From: Bordetella parapertussis
Lineage (GTDB): Bacteria; Pseudomonadota; Gammaproteobacteria; Burkholderiales; Burkholderiaceae_B
Length of the DNA: 13,768 bases
Assembly (NCBI GenBank): GCA_945883615.1
Contig: CAMCYB010000043.1
Location: 1 to 13,768, forward strand
Reading direction: 5' to 3'
Positions 1-6,441 of this stretch are shown here, piece after piece (positions within the stretch are counted from its first letter, which is position 1; the number at the start of each line of letters is the position of its first letter). A program made the position numbers and the translations under genes. The notes under the pieces are model-generated. The model was not told where the DNA came from. It did no database searches and was given only the letters and a program-made list of their open reading frames with translations.

Positions 1-70
1 CGCTTTGGCTATTAGGGGGCATCATTTTACGAACGATGTTGTCTTTAAATTCAGTGCTGTAGGTTGGCAT
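1..70 (-). mobile_element. Transposase N-terminus (IS3-type OrfA-like), cut by window edge
   Basis: Reading leftwards from the ATG at 70, 23 codons remain before the window ends, giving MPTYSTEFKDNIVRKMMPPN followed by SQS. The YSxEFKxxIVxKMxPPNxxS pattern is the usual opening of helix-turn-helix transposase subunits of the IS3 OrfA type (pfam01527-like), which bind the element's ends. A GGAG lies about nine bases upstream of the ATG, a good ribosome binding site. The rest of the protein and the second ORF lie outside the window. The family call rests on a short N-terminus only; the exact IS group cannot be assigned. Confidence 0.7.
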
Positions 71-148
71 AGCAACTTCACTCCAACCGCCCCAAAAGAT
101 TAAGAAAAGAAATTAAAAGACCGGACAACTATTGTGACAGAGGGGGCA
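71..148 (-). mobile_element. Probable terminal region of the insertion sequence
   Basis: This is the untranslated lead of the transposase ORF. Read on the minus strand it contains TGCCCCCTCTGTCACAATAG, a plausible terminal inverted repeat beginning with the 5'-TG typical of IS3-family ends. The boundary at 148 is a guess; ends at 139 or 154 are also possible. The opposite end of the element is outside the window, so neither the inverted-repeat partner nor a target duplication can be checked. Confidence 0.4.
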
Positions 149-249
149 GTCGCATTTTTGCTAGACGCTGCTTGAAAATTGTCAGCCACACGAGCCAATG
201 ATTCAGTCGCATCGATAAAAACAACTCTTGTTGCACTTTCTAACATCAT
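100..249 (-). pseudogene. 49-codon ORF, possible host gene interrupted by the IS end
   Basis: The ORF opens with ATG-ATG at 249 and reads MMLESATRVVFIDATESLAR, then VADNFQAASSKNATAPSVTI, then VVRSFNFFS and stop. An AGG sits seven bases before the start. About the first 33 codons precede the proposed IS end near 148; the remainder would be translated from IS terminal DNA, which would make this the truncated start of an interrupted gene. I do not recognise the peptide. It could also be a chance ORF, since it is short and has no visible domain. Confidence 0.35.
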
Positions 250-324
250 CACGTTGCCTGCTATTAATAAAATATATGACTTCTAAATAACGACTTTAAT
301 TCATTTGTTTAATTTACAATTGTC

Positions 325-343
325 GATAATGATTATTTGTTTC
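325..343. promoter_or_regulatory. Fur-box-like site upstream of leuE
   Basis: The 19 bases from 325 match the classical Fur consensus (GATAATGATAATCATTATC) at 14 positions, with the first nine identical. The site ends nine bases before the probable leuE start at 352, so a bound repressor would block initiation. The surrounding DNA is very AT-rich, so a chance match is quite possible, and iron control of a leucine-type exporter would be unexpected. Confidence 0.25.
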
Positions 344-351
344 GAGGCACT

Positions 352-1017
352 ATGTTTGGCATTACTGATTTAGTGACCTTCGTTTTAGGCACAATCTTTA
401 TTGTGCTGTTGCCAGGGCCTAATTCGCTCTATGTATTAGCCGCCTCGTCAAAGCTTGGTAAAAATTATGGTTTTCGCGCATCATTTGGTGTTGTGGTGGG
501 CGATACTATTTTAATGATCTTAGCCGCCACGGGCGCCGCATCATTACTGCAAACCAATGATTATCTTTTTACTATTTTTAAATATGCTGGTGCCACATAC
601 CTGAGCTACATTGGGCTCACGTTACTTTGGTCTGCTGAGCAAAATTGGCGGTTAGCCAGTCGTGCCAAGCATCTATCATCTACAGTTACAAAGCGCATCA
701 AAGAACGAGCAGTTAACCCGAAATCATTTCGCACTGCACTTTTTATTAGTTTAATGAACCCAAAAGCCATTTTGTTTTTTGTTTCATTTTTTATACAATT
801 TGTTGATCCGGCTTACCCGCACCCTGCCCTGACTTTTTTGATTTTAGGCTTAATTGTGCAAGCATTTAGTATTGCCTATTTAGTTACACTGATTTATGGT
901 GGTATAGCCTTAGCTCAACAGTTGGAAAATAACAAAAAATTAGCGGCAGTTTTTACAGGTACAGTGGGTTTGGTTTTTCTAACATTTGGTATCAACATGG
1001 TGACCGCTTCACTTTGA
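352..1017 (+). CDS. leuE: Leucine efflux protein, LysE/RhtB family
   Basis: An inner-membrane amino-acid exporter of the LysE/RhtB superfamily. The closest protein I recall is E. coli LeuE (YeaS), which exports leucine and related neutral amino acids. Visible family marks include IFIVLLPGPNSLYVLAASS near residues 15-33, GVVVGDTILM in the second membrane segment, the SLMNPKAILFFVSFFIQF stretch in the second half, and about six hydrophobic segments overall. At 221 residues it is close to the usual 205-215. I chose the ATG at 352 because GAGG lies four bases upstream; a TTG at 337 would add five residues with no better ribosome site. The gene stands alone, flanked by AT-rich spacers, and is rich in TTT and TTA codons compared with the hem genes. 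Substrate identity is inferred from homology. Confidence 0.88.
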   Translation: MFGITDLVTFVLGTIFIVLLPGPNSLYVLAASSKLGKNYGFRASFGVVVGDTILMILAATGAASLLQTNDYLFTIFKYAGATYLSYIGLTLLWSAEQNWRLASRAKHLSSTVTKRIKERAVNPKSFRTALFISLMNPKAILFFVSFFIQFVDPAYPHPALTFLILGLIVQAFSIAYLVTLIYGGIALAQQLENNKKLAAVFTGTVGLVFLTFGINMVTASL

Positions 1018-1053
1018 CGATTTAACCAACGTCAACGCAAATTAGTTTTTTTT
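1014..1053 (+). terminator. Weak possible terminator after leuE
   Basis: A six-base inverted repeat (TTGACG at 1014-1019 with CGTCAA at 1030-1035) overlaps the leuE stop codon. A run of eight T follows at 1046-1053. The stem is short and the T-run starts ten bases after it, so termination would be inefficient if it occurs at all. Confidence 0.25.
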
Positions 1054-1090
1054 CATGCTGTCGTCATATTAGGCAATTTATAATTAACGT

Positions 1091-1168
1091 ATTTATTTTT
1101 TACATTTATTCGTTAGATTAATCCGTTACCTTTATTCGTTACATCTATTTGTTACATCTATTACTCAA
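1091..1168. repeat. Degenerate 13-bp tandem repeat, six units
   Basis: Six head-to-tail 13-base units fit a consensus close to ATTTATTCGTTAC: 1091-1103, 1104-1116, 1117-1129, 1130-1142, 1143-1155 and 1156-1168. Units one to five differ from the consensus by about one to four bases; the sixth is decayed in its second half. The array ends 17 bases before the start codon of the cation transporter, so it occupies that gene's promoter or leader. The unit is far too short for a CRISPR. Confidence 0.8.
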
Positions 1169-1185
1169 TACTCGAGACCGTTCAT

Positions 1186-2166
1186 TTGAAAACCACGCCC
1201 CTCTCAACGATCAACGAAAGCGAAGAAACTCGGGCGTCAACCGCTGAACGGGCCACTACGGCACGTCAAACGACGCTGGTTAGTGTGGTAGTTAACATCA
1301 TTTTGTCGATTTTACAAATTGTGGTGGGCTACTTTGCACGCTCGCAAGCACTGATCGCTGATGGTATTCACTCATTGTCTGATTTATTTGCTGACTTCGT
1401 TGTGTTATTCGCCAATCACCATAGTCAAAAAGACGCAGACGAAGATCACCCTTATGGTCATCAACGTTTTGAAACCGCTGCATCGTTAATGCTGGGTCTC
1501 ATTTTGATGTTAGTGGCTGTGGGCATGTTGTGGTCATCGGTTAATAAACTGATGAGCCCCGATGACATTCCCGATGTCAGTATCTTTGCGCTATTCGTGG
1601 CACTGTTCACTTTACTGTCAAAAGAAGGTTTGTTTCGCTACATGCTTAAGGCCGCAATAGCGGTTAAATCAAGTATGTTGGTTGCTAACGCTTGGCACGC
1701 CCGTTCAGATGCAGCCTCATCTTTAGTGGTGGCTGTTGGTATCTTAGGTAACCTTTTGGGCTACCCCATTTTAGATCCCATTGCCGCGTTGATTGTGGCT
1801 CTCATGGTTGGCCGTATGGGCTGGAATTTTGGCACAGAAGCCCTTAACGACCTTATGGACCGAACTGTTGACGATGAAGAGATCATTGCCATACGTGAAA
1901 CACTTGAACGCACTGACGGGGTACTGGGTGCTCACGATATTCGCGCTCGTAAAATGGGCGACATGATCATTGTTGACGCTCACATTGAAGTCAATCGCCA
2001 CCTGACCGTTGAACAAGGCCACGACATTTCAACAGCAGCAAGAAATGCAGTCATGCAGCGTCACCGCGTCTTAGATCTTTTGGCTCACGTTGATCCGGTT
2101 GATCCGGTTGATCCGGTTGATCCGGTTGACAAAGTTGATCCAGTTGATACCTTAAAACCCGCTTGA
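1186..2166 (+). CDS. Cation diffusion facilitator (CDF) family divalent-metal transporter
   Basis: An inner-membrane antiporter-type exporter of divalent metals such as Zn, Fe or Mn. The transmembrane domain spans about residues 30-220. It carries the TM2 metal site in ADGIHSLSD (D59, H62, D66), the HPYGH motif (88-92) and the TM5 site NAWHARSD (H171, D175). A cytoplasmic dimerisation domain follows at about 225-300 (LERTDGVLGAHDIRARKMGD, VDAHIEV). The usual C-terminal HVDP is expanded into a VDP repeat. No in-frame ATG exists between the upstream stop at 1114 and M102, so translation most likely begins at the TTG at 1186, with only a weak purine site before it. Length 326 is slightly above the family norm because of the N-terminal lead and repeat tail. 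The metal cannot be decided from sequence; the H-D/H-D site favours zinc. Confidence 0.88.
   Translation: MKTTPLSTINESEETRASTAERATTARQTTLVSVVVNIILSILQIVVGYFARSQALIADGIHSLSDLFADFVVLFANHHSQKDADEDHPYGHQRFETAASLMLGLILMLVAVGMLWSSVNKLMSPDDIPDVSIFALFVALFTLLSKEGLFRYMLKAAIAVKSSMLVANAWHARSDAASSLVVAVGILGNLLGYPILDPIAALIVALMVGRMGWNFGTEALNDLMDRTVDDEEIIAIRETLERTDGVLGAHDIRARKMGDMIIVDAHIEVNRHLTVEQGHDISTAARNAVMQRHRVLDLLAHVDPVDPVDPVDPVDKVDPVDTLKPA
2089..2151 (+). repeat. 9-bp in-frame tandem repeat encoding Val-Asp-Pro
   Basis: Seven consecutive 9-base units begin with GTTGA. The first four are identical GTTGATCCG copies (2089-2124); GTTGACAAA, GTTGATCCA and GTTGATACC follow. They encode VDP x4, VDK, VDP, VDT at the extreme C-terminus of the CDF transporter. 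The four perfect copies point to recent slippage expansion of the conserved HVDP end of the family. Confidence 0.95.
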
Positions 2167-2322
2167 CCTGCCAATTAAGGCACTGACGATGTAGTCGCTG
2201 TTTAGATTGACCTAAATGGCAAGGTCTCGGCCTGACCCATAACAATTTATTTGATGATGTAAACGAGGATCAATTCATTAACAACCTCAAGCACATCAAA
2301 AATAAATAAATATAAATAAAAA

Positions 2323-3513
2323 ATGATGAAACCACTTTCAGGCTTACGCGTCATTGAAATCGGGCAGTTGATCGCTGGCCCGTTTGCAGCCAAAATACTC
2401 GGTGACTTTGGTGCAGACATTATCAAAATTGAGCCCCCTGAAAAAGGTGACCCATTACGTAAATGGCGTTTACTGTACGAGGGCACGTCTGTTTGGTGGG
2501 CATCTCACGCACGAAATAAACGCTCTCTAACGCTCGATTTGCGTCAACCTGAAGGCCAACAAGTCGTTAAAGACCTGGTTCAAAATAGTGATATTTTGAT
2601 AGAAAACTTTAGACCCGGCACCCTTGAAAAGTGGGGTTTAGGCTTTGATGTACTGCGTGCCATCAACCCCAAACTTATTTTGCTTAGAGTGTCAGGTTAC
2701 GGTCAAACAGGCCCTTACCGCGACCGCCCAGGCTTTGGGGCAATTGGTGAAGCCATGGGCGGATTTCGTTACTTAAGTGGTGAACCCGGTCGCCCGCCTG
2801 TGCGTGTTGGTGTTTCAATAGGCGATACGTTGTCAGGTTTGCACGGCGTCATTGGTGTCATGATGGCGCTCAGGCATCGCGAGCAGCAAGGCGGATCAGG
2901 GCAAGAAATTGATGTCGCACTTTACGAATCAGTTTTCAATATGATGGAAAGCCTCATACCTGAATATGACAAATTTGGCGTGATACGTGAGCCAGCTGGC
3001 GCACGCCTTCCTGGTATTACACCGAGCAATGCCTATCTTTGCCAAGATGGCCGGTATGCACTGATTTCGGGTAACGGTGATAGTATTTTTAAACGACTGA
3101 TGGTCATGATGAGCCGTGAAGACATGGCCAATGACCCACGCTTTAGCCATAATGGTGGTCGCTCGGCACACGCAGATGAGATAGATAACGCCATAACTGC
3201 CTGGACATCACAATACACTTTAGACCATGTACTTGAGATGCTCAACAGCGTTGATGTGCCCTGCGGTAAAAGCTACGACGCCCGCGACATTATGAATGAC
3301 CCACACTTTAATGCCCGTGACATGTTGCTTGACACGCCCTTGCCTGATGGTTCAACCGTCAAAATACCAGGTATTATTCCTAAGCTGAGCAAAACCCCTG
3401 GTCAAGTTGATCGCCCTGCGCCCACTTTAGGGCAACATACCGAAGAAATCTTAAATGAGTTGGGCGTCAGCGCCGACACCCAACGTTCGTGGCGTGAACG
3501 GAAAATTATTTAA
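2323..3513 (+). CDS. CaiB/BaiF family (class III) CoA-transferase
   Basis: A cytosolic enzyme of the formyl-CoA transferase/L-carnitine CoA-transferase fold, which moves CoA between carboxylic acids through an aspartyl-CoA thioester. Visible marks: N-terminal PLSGLRVIEIGQLIAGPFAA, GADIIKIEPP (30-39), RNKRSLTLDL, NFRPGTLEKWGLGFD, VSGYGQTGPY and VGVSIGDTLSGLHG, where D168 fits the catalytic aspartate (D169 in formyl-CoA transferase). At 396 residues it is the usual length. Two adjacent ATGs (2323 and 2326) follow an A-rich stretch with no Shine-Dalgarno; MKPLSGL from 2326 would be the commoner family start. Its 3' end overlaps the convergent FAH-family gene, suggesting a shared organic-acid role, but the acyl donor and acceptor cannot be told. 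Confidence 0.88.
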   Translation: MMKPLSGLRVIEIGQLIAGPFAAKILGDFGADIIKIEPPEKGDPLRKWRLLYEGTSVWWASHARNKRSLTLDLRQPEGQQVVKDLVQNSDILIENFRPGTLEKWGLGFDVLRAINPKLILLRVSGYGQTGPYRDRPGFGAIGEAMGGFRYLSGEPGRPPVRVGVSIGDTLSGLHGVIGVMMALRHREQQGGSGQEIDVALYESVFNMMESLIPEYDKFGVIREPAGARLPGITPSNAYLCQDGRYALISGNGDSIFKRLMVMMSREDMANDPRFSHNGGRSAHADEIDNAITAWTSQYTLDHVLEMLNSVDVPCGKSYDARDIMNDPHFNARDMLLDTPLPDGSTVKIPGIIPKLSKTPGQVDRPAPTLGQHTEEILNELGVSADTQRSWRERKII

Positions 3514-4211
3514 ACAACTCGAACCTGTAATGTTGCTAAGCCAGTAATTCGGCCCACCATGGCATCACCTTGCACCACAGCACCGACCCCTTCAGGGGTG
3601 CCAGTGAAAATCAAGTCGCCTGCTTTAAGCTCGAAAAGGCCTGACAAAAAAGCAATGCTTTCAGGAATAGACCAAATCAATGATGAAATCTGACTATTTT
3701 GTTTGACCAGCCCATTCACTTCAAGCGATATAGCCGCTTTTTCAATGGCCTGTAGATCAGCAGCTGGGTAAATCGGACCAATCGGGGCCGAGTAATCAAA
3801 TGCTTTACCGACTTCCCAAGGGCGACCTTGTTTTTTACATTCTGACTGAAGGTCGCGACGGGTCATGTCTAAGCCAGCGGCATAACCATATATACATTTT
3901 TGAGCCTGCTCAAGCGTTAAGTCTTTACCCCCCGACCCAAGCGCGACAACCAATTCCATTTCAAAGTGAAAATTAGATGTTTGACTGGGATACGGTATTT
4001 CACCCCATTGCTCAGCAGCGACAGGCACCAAAGCGTCAGCAGGTTTAGAAAAGAAAAATGGGTCTTCACGACCCGTAAAGCCCATTTCTTTTGCGTGTTC
4101 CGCATAATTACGGCCCACACAATATACGCGTCGAACAGGGTACTGCGCTGTTTGACCCATAATTGGTAAGCTCGTTTGAACAGAGGGTTCAAAAATATAC
4201 TGAGTCGTCAT
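3510..4211 (-). CDS. Fumarylacetoacetate hydrolase family protein (acylpyruvate hydrolase-like)
   Basis: A cytosolic Mg2+-dependent enzyme that cleaves or decarboxylates 2,4-diketo or 2-oxo acids. The 233 residues resemble E. coli YcgM and the fumarylpyruvate hydrolases of aromatic degradation. Visible marks: VYCVGRNYAEHAKEMG (29-44), FFFSKPADAL, HFEMELVVALG with likely metal ligands E84 and E86, GLDMTRRDLQ with D115, the KxxxxPWEVGKAFD segment, and FTGTPEGVGAV near the C-terminus. The ATG at 4211 has no strong ribosome site. The gene is divergent from ppa across a 137-bp spacer and converges on the CoA-transferase, sharing two of its stop-codon bases. No aromatic ring-cleavage genes are present to fix the substrate, so a salvage role on acylpyruvates or oxaloacetate is equally possible. 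Confidence 0.85.
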   Translation of the reverse strand: MTTQYIFEPSVQTSLPIMGQTAQYPVRRVYCVGRNYAEHAKEMGFTGREDPFFFSKPADALVPVAAEQWGEIPYPSQTSNFHFEMELVVALGSGGKDLTLEQAQKCIYGYAAGLDMTRRDLQSECKKQGRPWEVGKAFDYSAPIGPIYPAADLQAIEKAAISLEVNGLVKQNSQISSLIWSIPESIAFLSGLFELKAGDLIFTGTPEGVGAVVQGDAMVGRITGLATLQVRVV

Positions 4212-4296
4212 GTGGTTGGCCTTTAAGTTCTTTATTTTCGTGACTTAAATGACAGTCGTGACAGTAGTGTAAACAATCTATTAAAATCATATTTAA

Positions 4297-4316
4297 CAAC
4301 GAATAAGAAGTCGTTG
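4297..4316. promoter_or_regulatory. Short inverted repeat in the FAH/ppa divergent spacer
   Basis: CAACGA (4297-4302) and TCGTTG (4311-4316) form a perfect six-base inverted repeat with an eight-base gap, 32 bases before the ppa start. It could be an operator half-site pair or a leader hairpin. Nothing else in the spacer identifies a regulator, and a six-base arm can arise by chance. Confidence 0.25.
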
Positions 4317-4348
4317 CCATCGATCAACCTTTTTCATATTGGCGAACT

Positions 4349-4876
4349 ATGTCTTTAGCAAATGTAACCCCTGGCAAAAATGCACCTGATGTTTTTAATG
4401 TCATCATTGAAATACCCATGAATGCTGACCCCATTAAGTATGAAGTCGATAAAGAAACGGGGGCTATTTTTGTTGATCGCTTTGTCAGTACAGCCATGTA
4501 CTACCCAGCCAATTATGGCTATGTGCCCCGCACCTTAAGCGGCGACGGCGACCCCGTTGATGTCTTAGTCATCACACCCTTCCCCCTCATTCCGGGTGTA
4601 GTGGTTCCTTGCCGCGCTATTGGTATTCTCAAAATGACCGATGAAGCGGGTGAAGATGGCAAAGTCTTAGCTGTACCCACAACCAAAATTATGCCTTTAT
4701 ACGATAGCTGGAAAAAACCTGAAGACTTACCTGCGATTCAGCTACGCGCCATTGCCCACTTTTTTGAGCATTACAAAGACTTAGAGGTAGGTAAATGGGT
4801 CAAGGTAAGCGGTTGGGAAGGCGTTGAGTCAGCCAAGAAAGAAATCGTTGATGGTATGGCTAACTACAAGGGGTAG
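4349..4876 (+). CDS. ppa: Inorganic pyrophosphatase, family I
   Basis: A cytosolic Mg2+-dependent enzyme that hydrolyses pyrophosphate to two phosphates and so pulls biosynthetic reactions forward. The 175 residues match the bacterial hexameric family I type. Active-site residues visible by alignment with the E. coli enzyme: E21, K30, E32, R44, Y56, the signature DGDPVDV (D66, D68, D71), D98, D103, K105, Y142 and K143. None is missing. The ATG at 4349 is preceded only by a weak GGCGA. The gene converges on the hem operon, with which it shares a hairpin terminator at 4931-4964. The reaction releases no haem precursor, so the proximity is likely positional rather than functional. Confidence 0.97.
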   Translation: MSLANVTPGKNAPDVFNVIIEIPMNADPIKYEVDKETGAIFVDRFVSTAMYYPANYGYVPRTLSGDGDPVDVLVITPFPLIPGVVVPCRAIGILKMTDEAGEDGKVLAVPTTKIMPLYDSWKKPEDLPAIQLRAIAHFFEHYKDLEVGKWVKVSGWEGVESAKKEIVDGMANYKG

Positions 4877-4930
4877 TCACCTCATTGCATTAAAGCTAAC
4901 CTAATCAAAGAGGGTAAATCATTTGAAATA

Positions 4931-4964
4931 AAAAAAACCTAAGCAACTGTCTTAGGTTTTTTTT
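4931..4964. terminator. Bidirectional intrinsic terminator between ppa and hemY
   Basis: A stem of CCTAAG/CTTAGG is extended by A/T pairs (A4931-A4937 against T4957-T4963) around a seven-base loop (CAACTGT). An A-run precedes it and a T-run follows it, so either strand shows a hairpin followed by U residues. It lies 54 bases after the ppa stop and 25 bases beyond the hemY stop, and serves both convergent transcripts. Confidence 0.9.
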
Positions 4965-4989
4965 CATAGTCGTTAGAAACTCGATGTCA

Positions 4990-6438
4990 TCAAGTTTTGA
5001 TCTTATTGCTTGAAACATCAGGCTCAATTTCAACGTCATGGGGAACGGTAAGGGGTGCACTATCGAAATACTCTTCGTAAGCCACATCTTTGGGTACCGT
5101 TTGGGCAACTTCTTGCGCACCGTACCTGTTTTGATGCGATGTGTCGTCACCCAACTCGACCCAACTACCAACATTTTTAATATCGGGGTCAGCCGCAATA
5201 TCAGCAGCGGGCAACAACGCATCTTTTGATAAGACGGGTAAAGCTGAACTGACTGCCGTTGCCAAGCGCCATTGCTTGGCTGCCATATCAGGTTTACCAA
5301 TACGATCGAACAGGCTACCAAGCAAAGCATGCACGCGCGAGTCACTATGAATAGCCAAGCTTTGCTCAAGATACCGCTGAGCTTGACCCCACATTTGCGA
5401 GGCCAAACAAAGCGAGCCCAGCGTAACCAAAAGTTGTGCATCATTGGGGCGTTTAGCTAGCCAACCCTCAGCTTTCTGTAAACGACGATTCACTTCTTGG
5501 CCTTCGGCTCGGGCATAGGCGTCTAAAACACGCACGTCGAATGACTGCTCAATTGAATTTTCAAGTATGCGTGACGCATCTTTAATTTGATCATTTGCCT
5601 CAAAGGCATGCGCCCCAGCCAAGGCAACTTCAGGCAAAAGCTTTTCATCACTTCGAAGTGACTTCCAGATGGGTTGCCAATCGCCCCGACGTTGGGCATC
5701 GCGAATTTGCGCAGCCGCTGCAACATCAACAATACGGTCTGCTTCTTGACTTTGAATGGCGCGCATACGTTTGAGCTGGTGGGCAATATGTAGCACTTGG
5801 GTGTGGTTGTTGAGCTGTTGATAAGCCCGCAACAAAATACGCATGGTGTGCACGTGTTTAGTTGTTTCAGCACCCGATGCCAACAAGGTATCAAGAGCCT
5901 GCTGCGCTAAACCTTGGTCAAGCCATAAGTCAGCGGCCGCTGCCGCAATCGCAACACGCAGGGTTTGATCAGACTTTTGATCTGTGATGGTTGACTGCGC
6001 CTCGTTAATGAGCAGATCACGGCGTGCGTACTCACCCATGGCATGCGCAGCACGAGCCGCTGATAAACTGGCTAACACTCGGCGACGATGATTTTTTGTT
6101 TGATGTGACAATTTGGTTAAAGCTTGCTCGGCCAAGCTATAATGCCCTTCTAAGAGGGCTGACCAGCCATCTTCAAGTAAATCTTGGTCACGTTGCGCTC
6201 TTCTCTCACCACGCCAATTACGCATGCGAACAGGTAGGTTTGTAAACCAAGCAACCACCCGCAATAAAACATACAGACCAACAAAAGCCACAATTAACGT
6301 CAAAATTGCAAAGGCTAACGACACTTGAATACTCAAGTTATCAACCACTATCATGACATTACCGGGGTTACGATCAATAACTAACGCGACCACCACTGCA
6401 AGCGTGAATAAAAAAATTGTCCAGAACCAGGTACGCAT
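4990..6438 (-). CDS. hemY: HemY, inner-membrane TPR protein of the haem operon
   Basis: HemY is the proteobacterial membrane-anchored TPR protein encoded after hemX; it is not the Gram-positive protoporphyrinogen oxidase of the same name. Two membrane spans are visible (about residues 4-21 and 38-65, the second ending LYVLLRVVAWF). A basic patch follows (RMRNWRGERRAQRD) and then helical repeats: the LLEGHYSLAEQALTKL unit near 96-110 and TPR-like units near 335-400 (LVTLGSLCLASQMWGQAQRY, LLGSLFDRIGKPDMAAKQW). At 482 residues it is longer than E. coli HemY (about 400), mainly through an acidic, low-complexity tail of about 70 residues. GGGGA lies about nine bases before the ATG, and only three bases separate it from hemX. 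Its proposed role is scaffolding late haem enzymes at the membrane; this comes from family literature, not from the sequence. Confidence 0.88.
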   Translation of the reverse strand: MRTWFWTIFLFTLAVVVALVIDRNPGNVMIVVDNLSIQVSLAFAILTLIVAFVGLYVLLRVVAWFTNLPVRMRNWRGERRAQRDQDLLEDGWSALLEGHYSLAEQALTKLSHQTKNHRRRVLASLSAARAAHAMGEYARRDLLINEAQSTITDQKSDQTLRVAIAAAAADLWLDQGLAQQALDTLLASGAETTKHVHTMRILLRAYQQLNNHTQVLHIAHQLKRMRAIQSQEADRIVDVAAAAQIRDAQRRGDWQPIWKSLRSDEKLLPEVALAGAHAFEANDQIKDASRILENSIEQSFDVRVLDAYARAEGQEVNRRLQKAEGWLAKRPNDAQLLVTLGSLCLASQMWGQAQRYLEQSLAIHSDSRVHALLGSLFDRIGKPDMAAKQWRLATAVSSALPVLSKDALLPAADIAADPDIKNVGSWVELGDDTSHQNRYGAQEVAQTVPKDVAYEEYFDSAPLTVPHDVEIEPDVSSNKIKT

Positions 6439-6441
6439 CTT

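Noticed and set aside
337..351. TTG start for leuE five codons earlier.
   Set aside because: It lacks a ribosome site and family support; the ATG at 352 has GAGG just upstream.
1091..1168. CRISPR array.
   Set aside because: Units are 13 bp, directly adjoining and without spacers, and no cas genes are present.
2051..2245. Minus-strand ORF reading the VDP repeat as Asp-Gln-Pro repeats.
   Set aside because: It is antisense to the conserved CDF C-terminus and exists only because the 9-bp units hold the frame open.
2167..2322. Terminator or small gene between the CDF and CoA-transferase genes.
   Set aside because: Only four-base stems (TGCC/GGCA, GGTC/GACC) without T-runs were found, and no ORF with a start and ribosome site.
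4258..4279. Sigma70 promoter for ppa (GTGACA with a TTAAAA-like -10).
   Set aside because: The -10 matches only three of six positions at 17-bp spacing; not strong enough to annotate.
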